64,000 nucleotides of DNA from an uncultured Lachnospiraceae bacterium. Its GTDB lineage: Bacteria > Bacillota > Clostridia > Lachnospirales > Lachnospiraceae. The position numbers were made by a program, and so were the translations under genes. Below the pieces are notes generated by a model. That model had not been told where the DNA came from. It ran no database searches and saw only the letters and a program-made list of their open reading frames with translations. This document shows positions 26,701-34,279 of this stretch, piece after piece. The stretch is from the NCBI GenBank assembly GCA_910585965.1, contig CAJUHH010000006.1:62001-126000 (forward strand), read 5' to 3'. Position 1 is the stretch's first letter. Each line of letters opens with the position of its first letter.

Positions 26701-27334
26701 TGGAACGCTGGCTTAAAATATCAAAACTGCGGATCGATTCCACTTCCTCGCCCCACAACTCGATGCGGTAAGGATTTTCTTCCGTCAGGTCAAAAATATC
26801 CACGATCCCGCCCCGGATGCTGAACTGTCCCGGAACCTCCACCTGGTAATTTTTTTCATACCCCATCCTTACCAGCTTCTTCGCCAGCTCCCTCTCATTG
26901 ATGCTGGACTGGTATCCGATCGACACCACATACTGTTTCAGGATATCCAGCGGAACCTGAGGGGACATCAGGCCGCCAAAAGTAGTCACCACCGTCAGAG
27001 GCCGCCCTTCCATAATCCTCCGCAGCACCTTGATCCTTTCCTTTACCAGCTCGTTCCCATGGATATCTGCCTGATAAAAAATAAGATCCTTCGCCGGGTA
27101 AAACATAACATTTTTATCATAAAGCTTATAATCTTCATAGATTTCCTTCGCCCGAAGGTCACTGAAAGTAACGATGACCTTATACTTAAAGCCATCGCTA
27201 AGACCATATACCATATGCAGTTTCTGGGAATCCACGCAGCCAGTCAGCGCCGCAGCCGCGTCCGGCTTCTTCAAAAGCCTCGTAATCTCTTCAAATTCCC
27301 CCAATTCACAAAGAGGTGCGGTAAATGTCCTCAT
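23795..27334 (-). CDS. mfd: Transcription-repair coupling factor
   Basis: The 1179-aa ATPase removes stalled RNA polymerase and recruits UvrABC. The UvrB-like N-terminal modules include the SIRGGIVDIFDL region. The RNA-polymerase-interaction domain contains VGDYVVHENHGLGIYKGIEKV. The helicase core has Walker A GDVGYGKTEIAIRAAF (about 655), DEEQRFG (about 752), TATPIPRTLHMSL, and QLRGRVGRSNRTAYAF; the TRCF C-terminal domain ends the protein. Full length for Mfd. The ATG at 27334 has GGAG 7 bp upstream. Upstream ATG 27364 is probably not used. It follows pth after 53 bp, the common Firmicutes order. Confidence 0.97.
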   Translation of the reverse strand: MRTFTAPLCELGEFEEITRLLKKPDAAAALTGCVDSQKLHMVYGLSDGFKYKVIVTFSDLRAKEIYEDYKLYDKNVMFYPAKDLIFYQADIHGNELVKERIKVLRRIMEGRPLTVVTTFGGLMSPQVPLDILKQYVVSIGYQSSINERELAKKLVRMGYEKNYQVEVPGQFSIRGGIVDIFDLTEENPYRIELWGEEVESIRSFDILSQRSIEKLQSISIYPATELALSEEELHRGLERIEKEAGKCCDRFRKEFKTEEAHRLEVQVKELKEQVEEFQTSANLESYIRYFYAETVSFFQMFDREKSCIFVDEPARVEEHAKAVELEFRESMMHRLEKGYALPGQTDILFGAEEAAAKMGMGRVVTLAAMDRRNGLFKADRKFDIGAKSITSYNNSFEALVKDLKRYKKGGYRVLLLSGSRTRAKRLAEDLRGEELAAFYSEDPFREIQPGEVMTFYGRILKGFEYPLIKFVMIAESDIFGAEKKKKKRKKYEGQKIRDFAELKVGDYVVHENHGLGIYKGIEKVEVEKVVKDYIKIEYRDGGNLYILATGLDVIQKYASADGGKPKLNKLGTQEWSRTKSKVKGAVAEIAKDLVELYAVRQQKEGFVYGKDTAWQQEFEELFPYEETEDQLLAIADTKADMESPKIMDRLICGDVGYGKTEIAIRAAFKAVQEGKQVVYLVPTTILAQQHYNTFVQRMKDFPVRVDLLSRFRTGAEQKKTVEDLKKGFVDIVIGTHRVLSKDVVFKDLGLLIIDEEQRFGVAHKEKIKKMKENVDVLTLTATPIPRTLHMSLIGIRDMSVLEEAPEDRLPIQTYVMEYNEEMVREAVMRELSRNGQVYYVYNRVNNIADVAARIEALVPEANVAFAHGQMKEHELERIMYDFIDGSIDVLVSTTIIETGLDISNVNTMIIHDADNMGLSQLYQLRGRVGRSNRTAYAFLMYRRDKMLREVAEKRLEAIREFTDLGSGFKIAMRDLEIRGAGNLLGAKQHGHMQAVGYDMYCKMLNEAVKNLKGIHTEEDFNTSVDLDVDAFIPPSYIVNEFQKLDIYKRIAGIENGNESEDMKEELLDRFGEIPKSVDNLLRIALIRVKAHKLYMPEVKGKNEEIQFLFNKDARIRVENIPNLLKKYSKLSFQAKGTPFFTFRYKKCGMVERDAEMLLSFTEELLEAMEEELLEKGAVS

Positions 27335-27387
27335 CCCTAATCTCCATTTCTCTGCCGCTTCCACGCCAGTCCGCTATGTCCGTCCTT

Positions 27388-27963
27388 CTATTCTTTCGCC
27401 TTACGGTTAAATTCATTCATCGCCGCATCCGCCCCGTCCTTTAACATGACTTCCACTGCCTGAACCGCTTTCTGAACCGCCTCGTCCACTGCTTTTCGGT
27501 CCTCTTTCCCAAAATGCCCCAACACCCAGTCCACCAAGTCATAATCCTTCGGTTTCTCTCCCACGCCGATACGCACCCGTTGGAAATTCTCCCCGCCCAA
27601 ATGCCGTATAATATTCTTCAGCCCGTTATGCCCCCCTGCGCTCCCCTTTTTCCTGATACGCAGCTGTCCCGGAGCCAGGCTGATATCATCCGATATCACG
27701 ATCAATTCCGTTTCCGGGTCTACCTTATAATAATCTATGATAGCGCGTACGCTTTCACCACTTAAATTCATAAAAGTCAAAGGCTTGGCCAATATCACCT
27801 TATCCCCCCCGATATACCCCTTGCCAAGCTTCGCCCTATGCTTCAGCTCCGCCACATGAATATCATACTTATCCGCAATCGCATCTATCACATCAAACCC
27901 CACATTATGCCTTGTATTCTCATACTCCTTGGAAGGATTTCCCAACCCTACAATTACAAACAT
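27388..27963 (-). CDS. pth: Peptidyl-tRNA hydrolase
   Basis: The 191-aa enzyme frees tRNA from stalled peptidyl-tRNA. Signatures are IVGLGNPSKEYENTRHNVGFD with the catalytic His near residue 19, KPLTFMNLSGESV, ISDDISLAPGQLRIRKKGSAGGHNGLK and RVRIGVGEKP. Length is normal. CGGAGGAGC lies just before the ATG. It is directly upstream of mfd on the same strand. Confidence 0.97.
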   Translation of the reverse strand: MFVIVGLGNPSKEYENTRHNVGFDVIDAIADKYDIHVAELKHRAKLGKGYIGGDKVILAKPLTFMNLSGESVRAIIDYYKVDPETELIVISDDISLAPGQLRIRKKGSAGGHNGLKNIIRHLGGENFQRVRIGVGEKPKDYDLVDWVLGHFGKEDRKAVDEAVQKAVQAVEVMLKDGADAAMNEFNRKAKE

Positions 27964-28080
27964 ATGCTCCTCCGATTTTTCCGGCTTTTCCAGCCGTCCC
28001 TTCTATACTCCGACTTCTTCCTCCAGCCGCTACATCTGCCATAATACCATACTTTCACGGGAAATACACGTAATTTTTAT

Positions 28081-29223
28081 TCAAGTTCCTTTGCGCAGAA
28101 TGTCCAGATATGCTTCATAGACAAAGGTACGATTCCTGCTGATGCCGGATGTTTGTATCAGAATACCAGCATCGACTAAACGATTGACTGCGCTGGATAC
28201 GGTATTAAAGGCAATGCCTAAAGCCTCAGACGTTTTTCGAATCTCAATAATAGGATTGGACTCTAAGTAGTTAAAAACGAGAATCGCATTTTTTGCTGCA
28301 CGCCCCAGCCTGGAAATTACGGCTACGTTCGCATCATGAAGCGCGATTAACTCGTCAATTGTCGCAACAGCATCTTCGGCAGATTCCATGATAGCTTGCA
28401 GGAAAAACTTTATCCACTGTTCGTAATTTCCCTTTGTTCTGACTTCGGTCATGCGGTCGTAATATTCCACACGATTTTTCTTCAGGAAATAAGAAATATA
28501 CAAAGCAGGAGTAGTAAGAACTTTTTTCTCCATTAAAAATAACGTAATCAGCAAACGACCGACACGACCATTTCCGTCAAGGAAAGGATGAATGGTCTCG
28601 AACTGATAATGTATCAATGCTGCCCGGATTAAGGCATCAAGTTCATCATCGGCATTGATATATTTTTCAAGATCAGACATTGCATCCGACATATCATAGG
28701 GGGACGGAGGAATGTATCGAGCATTTTTGATCGTGCTGCCTTGACCGCCGATCCAATTTTGTGAATATCTGAACTCACCGGGATTTTTTTCTTGTCCTCG
28801 TACTCCTTCCATTAAAATTGCATGAGTTTCCTTAATCAAGCGATTACATAACGGAAGCGTTTGTAACCGTTTGATTGCAAACTCGGTCGCCTTGATATAA
28901 TTCACAACATCAGCAACATTACGGTTTGTGTTGGCATCCAGCATTGGATTAAGAACATCTTCCAAGGTTGCCTGCGTACCCTCAATCTGCGAAGACATTA
29001 ATGCTTCTTTACGCACATACATAGATACGAATAATTCAACATTTGGAATACGGGTAGCAACACTTTCCAAAACAGCAAGCTGGGAATTGGCTTTCACGAG
29101 CAAGCTTACGATATCCTCCGTCAACTCAACAGGAGGATCTGGAGGCAGAGGATTCGGCATGAAAGACTTATATGCCATTTCGCCTGACAAATTTGATTTA
29201 TAATGACTTGCACGATTATTCAT
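28081..29223 (-). CDS. Fic-domain protein (predicted AMP transferase) with C-terminal winged helix
   Basis: The 380-aa protein has a Fic_N region, a class II inhibitory motif (SSQIEGT, about residues 76-82), the Fic active site HPFLDGNGRVGR (about 209-221) and a C-terminal winged helix-turn-helix (IIEIRKTSEALGIAFNTVSSAVNRLVDAG). The catalytic His and the inhibitory Glu are both present, so activity is probably autoinhibited; Fic enzymes usually transfer AMP to a target. DNA binding by the C-terminal helix is likely. Codon use and base composition are more AT-rich than neighbours, and the gene sits alone between housekeeping blocks, suggesting acquisition. No partner toxin or antitoxin was found. 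Confidence 0.93.
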   Translation of the reverse strand: MNNRASHYKSNLSGEMAYKSFMPNPLPPDPPVELTEDIVSLLVKANSQLAVLESVATRIPNVELFVSMYVRKEALMSSQIEGTQATLEDVLNPMLDANTNRNVADVVNYIKATEFAIKRLQTLPLCNRLIKETHAILMEGVRGQEKNPGEFRYSQNWIGGQGSTIKNARYIPPSPYDMSDAMSDLEKYINADDELDALIRAALIHYQFETIHPFLDGNGRVGRLLITLFLMEKKVLTTPALYISYFLKKNRVEYYDRMTEVRTKGNYEQWIKFFLQAIMESAEDAVATIDELIALHDANVAVISRLGRAAKNAILVFNYLESNPIIEIRKTSEALGIAFNTVSSAVNRLVDAGILIQTSGISRNRTFVYEAYLDILRKGT

Positions 29224-29289
29224 CAGTATTGGCTCCTTTCTGGGAACTTGAAGTTTATGCTTCTATTATGCCCTTTTTATTTCAACAAT

Positions 29290-29420
29290 TCAACTAAACA
29301 TGAAATAAAGAAACGGGATATTTTCTTTTATTTCATGTTCGACCGTCACGGGACGAATATTGATTTTCTCACCTAGTAACTCAATGAATCTCCTGGCCGT
29401 TTGGGGATGTTCCCGCCAAG
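29290..29420 (-). pseudogene. Possible remnant of an unidentified coding sequence
   Basis: A frame open on the minus strand reads WREHPQTARRFIELLGEKIN then IRPVTVEHE before a stop. It looks like the tail of a folded protein rather than random sequence, but has no start codon or ribosome site and I do not recognise its family. It lies between the acquired-looking fic gene and the spoVG terminator. Confidence 0.25.
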
Positions 29421-29424
29421 TGCA

Positions 29425-29456
29425 ACAAAAAACAGACGCTGCATCTTCTGCAGCGC
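29425..29456 (-). terminator. Terminator of the glgC-glgD-spoVG operon
   Basis: On the minus strand CGCTGCA and TGCAGCG form a stem around GAAGA, followed by TCTGTTTTTT. It is 29 bp past the spoVG stop. Confidence 0.85.
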
Positions 29457-29484
29457 CCGTTCCTTTTCCGCCTATAGCAATACC

Positions 29485-29760
29485 TTACCCCGCCATTTCC
29501 GGCTCAAGCAACGCTCTTTCGTAACTTGTAAGTATGGTAGACTGTATTCGGTCTCTGGTATCTGAGTTAATAGGATGCGCGATATCCCTATACTCACCGT
29601 CTGATGCCTTTTTGCTCGGCATTGCGATAAAAAGTCCTTTCTCGCCTTCTATTACCTTGATGTCGTGAACCACAAATTCGTCATCGAGCGTAATAGATAC
29701 AATCGCTTTCATCTTCCCTTCCTTCGCAATTTTCCTCACTCTTACATCCGTAATCTCCAT
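29485..29760 (-). CDS. spoVG: SpoVG regulator
   Basis: The 91-aa protein matches SpoVG, a small RNA/DNA-binding regulator of septation and sporulation: MEITDVRVRKI, KAIVSITLDDEFVVHDIKVIEG, GLFIAMPSKKASDGEYRDIAHPI and TRDRIQSTIL. An ATG at 29769 directly abuts GGAGG, so the ATG at 29760, nine bases after that site, is the better start. It is 35 bp downstream of glgD with no visible promoter, so it is probably co-transcribed with the glycogen genes. Confidence 0.95.
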   Translation of the reverse strand: MEITDVRVRKIAKEGKMKAIVSITLDDEFVVHDIKVIEGEKGLFIAMPSKKASDGEYRDIAHPINSDTRDRIQSTILTSYERALLEPEMAG

Positions 29761-29795
29761 GCCGTTCATCCTCCTTGGAACATCAAAAAGTTTAG

Positions 29796-30914
29796 TTACA
29801 TGACATATCTGTCATTATGCTCTATCACGATCTTAATTCCGTCTTCTCCCTTATGATAGGAGTTCGCCCTGATGGTGTCTCTGCTTTCCACTATGCAGTT
29901 TTCAATATGCGTATTGTCGCCAATATAAACATCGTTCAAAATAATGGAATTCTTAATATAACAGTTATTCCCGATATATGTCTTCTTAAATATTACCGAT
30001 CCTTCCACTGTTCCGTTTACGATACATCCGCTGGAGATTAAGCTGTTCTTTACGCTTGCGCCCACATTATATTTTGCCGGCGGCAGGTCATCCACTTTCG
30101 AATAAATATCCGGGTATTGATGGAAGAAATAATCACGAATTTCCGGTTTCAGGAAATCCATATTCGTGTTGTAATAATCTTGTACTGTTGAAATATTGCT
30201 CCAGTATTCTTTCATTTTGTAGCCAAAGATACGTTTCATATCTTTATAACGAATCAGAATATCCTTTACGAAATCGAAACGGTCTTCTTCCATTCCTTTC
30301 TCGATCAGTTCAATCAGCTGGCGCCTTCTGATTACATAGATGCCGCAGGAAACTACGCTGGACTTGGCTACAATGGGTTTCTCTTCGAATTCCTCAATGC
30401 GGCTTTCTTCATTCATTTTAATTACGCCGAACCTGCCTGAATCCATTTCTGCCGGCATGTCCTTGCATACCACGGTAATATCCGCTTTCTTTTCGATATG
30501 GTATTCCAGCAGTTTATTGAAATCGATCTTATATACGCCGTCGCCGGATGCGATGACTACATACGGCTCATGGCTGTTCTTCAGGAAATGCAGGTTCTGC
30601 GCTATGGCATCTGCTGTTCCCCTATACCACGCATTGCTCTCCGCTGTCGTTTCAGGAGTACATACAAACAGTCCTCCCTGTTTACGTCCGAAATCCCACC
30701 ATTTGGAGGAACTCAAATGCTCGTTCAGGCTTCTGGCGTTATACTGCGTCAGCACAGCCACTTTCTGGATACGTGAATTGGACATATTGCTCAACGCAAA
30801 ATCTATGCTCCGATAGCTTCCGGCGATGGGCATCGCGCATACCGCGCGCTTCTGTGAAAGTTCCTTCATCCTACGATTATTGCCGCCTGCTAAAATAATA
30901 CCTATTGCTCTCAC
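29796..30914 (-). CDS. glgD: Glucose-1-phosphate adenylyltransferase, GlgD subunit
   Basis: The 372-aa nucleotidyltransferase-like protein starts RAIGIILAGGNNRRMKELS and carries PIAGSYRSIDFALSNMSNS and WYRGTADAIAQNLHFL. A left-handed beta-helix hexapeptide region fills the C-terminal third. GlgD is the regulatory or less active partner of GlgC in Firmicutes; loop residues differ from GlgC (NNRRM against QGSRL). Its start overlaps the glgC stop by 4 bp (ATGA), so translation is coupled. Confidence 0.95.
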   Translation of the reverse strand: MRAIGIILAGGNNRRMKELSQKRAVCAMPIAGSYRSIDFALSNMSNSRIQKVAVLTQYNARSLNEHLSSSKWWDFGRKQGGLFVCTPETTAESNAWYRGTADAIAQNLHFLKNSHEPYVVIASGDGVYKIDFNKLLEYHIEKKADITVVCKDMPAEMDSGRFGVIKMNEESRIEEFEEKPIVAKSSVVSCGIYVIRRRQLIELIEKGMEEDRFDFVKDILIRYKDMKRIFGYKMKEYWSNISTVQDYYNTNMDFLKPEIRDYFFHQYPDIYSKVDDLPPAKYNVGASVKNSLISSGCIVNGTVEGSVIFKKTYIGNNCYIKNSIILNDVYIGDNTHIENCIVESRDTIRANSYHKGEDGIKIVIEHNDRYVM

Positions 30915-32185
30915 TTTTCATCACCTGCCTTAATCAATGTTTTTCCGCTTGCAAGATAGCCGTTATCATAGTCATCGGGCGTTGTAACGCCGAAGATCAC
31001 CGAATTCTTGCCCACCTGTATTCCTTTCGGAATCACGCTCTTTTCTCCTATTGTCACCATGCCGCTGTTATAAATGTGCGGGTCGGTTTCATTAGGTACT
31101 TCATCGCCCATTCCCAGTTTTACATTATCGTTAATTGTCACATTTTCAGCAACAATCGCTTTATAAAGCTCGCATCCCTTCCCGATGCAGGTTTCGTTCA
31201 TAATAATGGAGTCCCTGACTACCGTTCCTTCCCCTATCGTTACGCCGCAGCCGATCACGGAATTATATACTTTCCCGTAAATATTGGATCCTTCTCCGAT
31301 GATGCTTCTCTCAATGACGCTGTTCTCCGATATGTACTGCGGGGGCAGGATCGTGCTGCTGGTATAGATCTTCCAATATTCTTCATAAAGGTTGAATTCG
31401 GGAACAATATCGATCAGCTCCATATTCGCTTCCCAGTAAGAACTTAATGTTCCGACATCTTTCCAGTAGCCGTTGAACTCATAAGCAAATAAAGGAGCTT
31501 CTTTCTTATGGCAATACGGGATGACATGTTTACCGAAGTCCAAAGCCGGCTGTTCTGCATTAATCACCAACGCCTCCTTCAGCGTCTTCCAGTTAAAGAT
31601 ATAGATCCCCATAGATGCCAGATTGCTCCTCGGATGCTCCGGTTTTTCCTCAAAGTCCGTAATTTTCTTATTCTCATCCGTAATCATGATGCCGAACCTC
31701 TTCGCCTCTTCCATCGGCACCGGCATAACTGCGATCGTTACTTCCGCATTATTCTCCTTATGGAAGTCCAGCATCGCTTCATAATCCATCTTATAAATAT
31801 GGTCGCCCGACAGGATCAGTACATATTCCGGGTTAAAGCTGTCGATATAATCGATATTCTGGTAAATCGCATTAGCGGTACCCGTATACCATTCGCTGTT
31901 CGCGCTCTTTTCATAAGGCGGCAGCACGGTTACGCCGCCGATATTCCGATCCAGATCCCACGGAATACCTATACCGATATGCGTATTTAACCGAAGCGGC
32001 TGATACTGCGTCAGCACGCCCACCGTATCCACACCGGAATTAATACAATTACTCAAAGGGAAATCAATAATCCTGTACTTCCCGCCAAAGGCTACTGCCG
32101 GCTTTGCTACTTTTGATGTAAGAACACCCAATCGGCTGCCCTGCCCACCGGCTAAAAGCATGGCAATCATCTCTTTTTTAATCAT
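30911..32185 (-). CDS. glgC: Glucose-1-phosphate adenylyltransferase, GlgC catalytic subunit
   Basis: The 424-aa enzyme makes ADP-glucose, the donor for glycogen synthesis. Seen are LLAGGQGSRLGVLTSKVAKPA, FGGKYRIIDFPLSNC, GTANAIYQNIDY, ILSGDHIYKMDYEAML, GIYIFNWKTL and FEEKPEHPRSN, plus a C-terminal beta-helix domain. Full length. The start ATG at 32185 has GAGGTGATG upstream. First gene of the glgC-glgD-spoVG operon; a glycogen synthase is not in the window. Confidence 0.96.
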   Translation of the reverse strand: MIKKEMIAMLLAGGQGSRLGVLTSKVAKPAVAFGGKYRIIDFPLSNCINSGVDTVGVLTQYQPLRLNTHIGIGIPWDLDRNIGGVTVLPPYEKSANSEWYTGTANAIYQNIDYIDSFNPEYVLILSGDHIYKMDYEAMLDFHKENNAEVTIAVMPVPMEEAKRFGIMITDENKKITDFEEKPEHPRSNLASMGIYIFNWKTLKEALVINAEQPALDFGKHVIPYCHKKEAPLFAYEFNGYWKDVGTLSSYWEANMELIDIVPEFNLYEEYWKIYTSSTILPPQYISENSVIERSIIGEGSNIYGKVYNSVIGCGVTIGEGTVVRDSIIMNETCIGKGCELYKAIVAENVTINDNVKLGMGDEVPNETDPHIYNSGMVTIGEKSVIPKGIQVGKNSVIFGVTTPDDYDNGYLASGKTLIKAGDEK

Positions 32186-32220
32186 GTCATCACCTCTTAA
32201 TTTCTTTGAGTAGGATAAAA

Positions 32221-32268
32221 CACTATATAGTGTTGTCTAATTATACCATATTCTGATATGAAAGTGAA
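32221..32268 (-). promoter_or_regulatory. glgC promoter with a palindrome in the 5' leader
   Basis: On the minus strand TTCACT (32263-32268), 17 bp, TATAAT (32240-32245). A perfect palindrome CACTATATAGTG (32221-32232) follows near the transcription start and could be an operator. The rest of the 423-bp glgC/murC gap holds AT-rich DNA, the tandem repeat and the murC promoter. Confidence 0.6.
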
Positions 32269-32434
32269 TATTTTTTACAAAATACTTTTGCCTTTTCTCA
32301 TTTTTTTATGTAGATTTTTTACAATTTTCTTTTCTATTCAATTTTTAATTTGTCTATTTTCATGATTTTCCATCCATGTTATTACATTTTTCCCGGTATG
32401 CTTGTATAATGTTTATTGGTTCAGGCAGAATGCA

Positions 32435-32530
32435 AGGGATCTTACGCAGCAAAATACCAGGGATCTTGCGCAGCAAAATGCCAGGGATCTTGCGTAGCAA
32501 AATGCCAGGGATCTTGCGTAGCAAAATGCC
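32435..32530. repeat. Four tandem copies of a 24-bp unit
   Basis: Four head-to-tail copies of AGGGATCTTGCGTAGCAAAA plus TGCC at 32435, 32459, 32483 and 32507. Copies 3 and 4 are identical; copies 1 and 2 differ at a few bases. The unit length is a multiple of three, and reading frames are open on both strands (GILRSKMP forward, GILLRKIP reverse). No ribosome site of note starts a gene here, so it is listed as a non-coding repeat upstream of murC. Confidence 0.9.
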
Positions 32531-32543
32531 TTTACCAAAAACG

Positions 32544-32570
32544 TTTACATATCCAAAATTTGCATATAAT
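32544..32570 (+). promoter_or_regulatory. Probable promoter of murC
   Basis: TTTACA (32544-32549), a short 15-bp spacer, TATAAT (32565-32570), 38 bp before the start codon and directly after the tandem repeat. Confidence 0.5.
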
Positions 32571-32608
32571 AATTTAAGCAAGAATAAAAAAGAATAGGAA
32601 GTGCGCAT

Positions 32609-33988
32609 ATGTACAAAATAGATTTTCACCAACCCTGCCACGTATATTTCATCGGCATCGGCGGCATCAGCATGAGCGGGCTGGCCGAGATCCTGCTTGA
32701 AGAAGGCTTCCAGGTATCTGGTTCCGATATCAAACCCTCGCCGCTCACCGAATCTTTGGAGAAAAATAACGCCCGCGTTTTTTATGGGCAAAAAGCCTCC
32801 AATCTGCCGGAGAACATCGATGTCGTCGTCTACACCAGCGCCATCCATGAAGATAACCCTGAATTCATTGCCATGAAAGAGCGGGGAATCCCAAGCCTTA
32901 CCAGGGCGGAACTATTAGGGCAGATGATGCAGAACTATGAAGTGCCTGTCGCCATCAGCGGCACCCATGGCAAAACAACGACCACTTCCATGATCTCCGA
33001 AATCCTTCTGGAAGCCGGGCTGGATCCTACTTTATCCATAGGCGGCATCCTGAAAGAAATAGGGGGGAATATCCGTATAGGCAAGTCCAAATATTTTGTA
33101 ACGGAAGCATGCGAATATACGAACAGCTTCTTAAGCTTTTTTCCTAAAATAGGAATCATATTAAATATAGAAGAAGACCATCTCGACTTTTTTAAAGATA
33201 TTCAGGATATCCGTCATTCATTCCATCGATTCGCCGCGCTTCTCCCGGAAGACGGAACGTTAATCATCAGCGGCGACATCGAAAATTACCGCGAGATCAC
33301 TGACGAACTCCCCTGCACGGTCATTACCTACGGTTCCTCGCCCGACAACGATTATTATTGTACGGATATCCATTATGACGAACTGGCGCACCCTGCATTC
33401 TGCCTGAACCGCAAAAACGGCAAAAGCGAAACCTTTTCCCTTATGGTGCCCGGGGAGCATAATGTCCATAATGCCATGGCCTCTATTGTTCTTGCAGATC
33501 TTCTCGGCATAGACAGCAGAACCATCCAGAAAGCTTTTCTGGAGTTTTCCGGTACCGACAGGCGTTATGAACGGAAAGGAGAAAGGAACGGTGTCTCTAT
33601 TATAGATGATTATGCGCATCATCCCACGGAAATTACAGCAACTTTAAGAGCGGCTTCCCATTATCCGCACCGGTCTCTCTGGTGCGTATTCCAGCCTCAT
33701 ACCTATTCGCGGACGAAAGCCTTTCTTCCCGAGTTTGCCGAAGCGCTGGCGCTGGCCGACCACGTGGTTCTCGCCGATATTTATCCGGCCAGGGAAACGG
33801 ATGACCTGGGCATCAGCTCCAAAGACCTTCAGGAAGAAATTCTCCGTCTTGGGGCGGATTGCACTTATCTCCCTACTTTTGAAGAGATCGAAAATTTTTT
33901 ATTAGAAAATTGCATAAACGGTGATCTGTTGATAACTATGGGAGCCGGAGATGTGGTAAAAATCGGCGAAAGCCTTCTTCAAAAATAG
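32609..33988 (+). CDS. murC: UDP-N-acetylmuramate--L-alanine ligase
   Basis: The 459-aa Mur ligase adds the first amino acid to UDP-MurNAc in peptidoglycan synthesis. It shows HVYFIGIGGISMSGLAEILL (UDP-binding), VAISGTHGKTTTTSMI (ATP loop, about residues 110-121), YFVTEACEYTNSFL, LNIEEDHLDFF, GEHNVHNAMAS and IIDDYAHHPTEI. Length fits. The ATG at 32609 follows AGGAAG. Single gene, with its own promoter and strong terminator. Confidence 0.96.
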   Translation: MYKIDFHQPCHVYFIGIGGISMSGLAEILLEEGFQVSGSDIKPSPLTESLEKNNARVFYGQKASNLPENIDVVVYTSAIHEDNPEFIAMKERGIPSLTRAELLGQMMQNYEVPVAISGTHGKTTTTSMISEILLEAGLDPTLSIGGILKEIGGNIRIGKSKYFVTEACEYTNSFLSFFPKIGIILNIEEDHLDFFKDIQDIRHSFHRFAALLPEDGTLIISGDIENYREITDELPCTVITYGSSPDNDYYCTDIHYDELAHPAFCLNRKNGKSETFSLMVPGEHNVHNAMASIVLADLLGIDSRTIQKAFLEFSGTDRRYERKGERNGVSIIDDYAHHPTEITATLRAASHYPHRSLWCVFQPHTYSRTKAFLPEFAEALALADHVVLADIYPARETDDLGISSKDLQEEILRLGADCTYLPTFEEIENFLLENCINGDLLITMGAGDVVKIGESLLQK

Positions 33989-33996
33989 CTATCCAC

Positions 33997-34050
33997 AATA
34001 TCCACAAATTTTTTTAAAATGGGCTTTTAAAAATTTGTGGATATTTTTTC
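33997..34050 (+). terminator. Strong terminator of murC
   Basis: AATATCCACAAATTTTT pairs with AAAAATTTGTGGATATT around a short loop and is followed by six Ts. It begins 8 bp after the murC stop; nearly symmetric, so it could act in both directions. Confidence 0.9.
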
Positions 34051-34183
34051 AGGCGGCTCCATAAAGCAAAAAACTGTTTTTCCAGCCTTGCACCCCTCCC
34101 CTCCAAAATTATCCACATTGTCCACATTGTCCACCATCCAGGCGGGCCAAAAAGCCCTCGTCCTTTTTCGGGAAAATGACTAT

Positions 34184-34212
34184 TTCCATTTTATATTTGT
34201 TATGATATAATG
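34184..34212 (+). promoter_or_regulatory. Probable promoter of dnaD-dnaC
   Basis: TTTCCA (34184-34189), 17 bp, TATAAT (34207-34212), about 68 bp before dnaD. The -35 box is only a partial match. Upstream is a short repeat of CCACATTGT (about 34112-34132). Confidence 0.45.
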
Positions 34213-34279
34213 CATCATGCTTTAAGAATGGATGCGTCTGTCAATACAGATATCGATAGATTCAGGATGGGTGAACACT

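Noticed and set aside
32435..32530. CRISPR array
   Set aside because: The copies are contiguous with no spacers, and no cas genes are present.
32376..32597. Plus ORF with GILRSKMP repeats
   Set aside because: No ribosome site at the ATG, low complexity, and it spans the murC promoter.
32360..32848. Minus ORF with ILLRKIPG repeats
   Set aside because: Overlaps the murC start on the other strand and only translates the tandem repeat; no ribosome site or homology.
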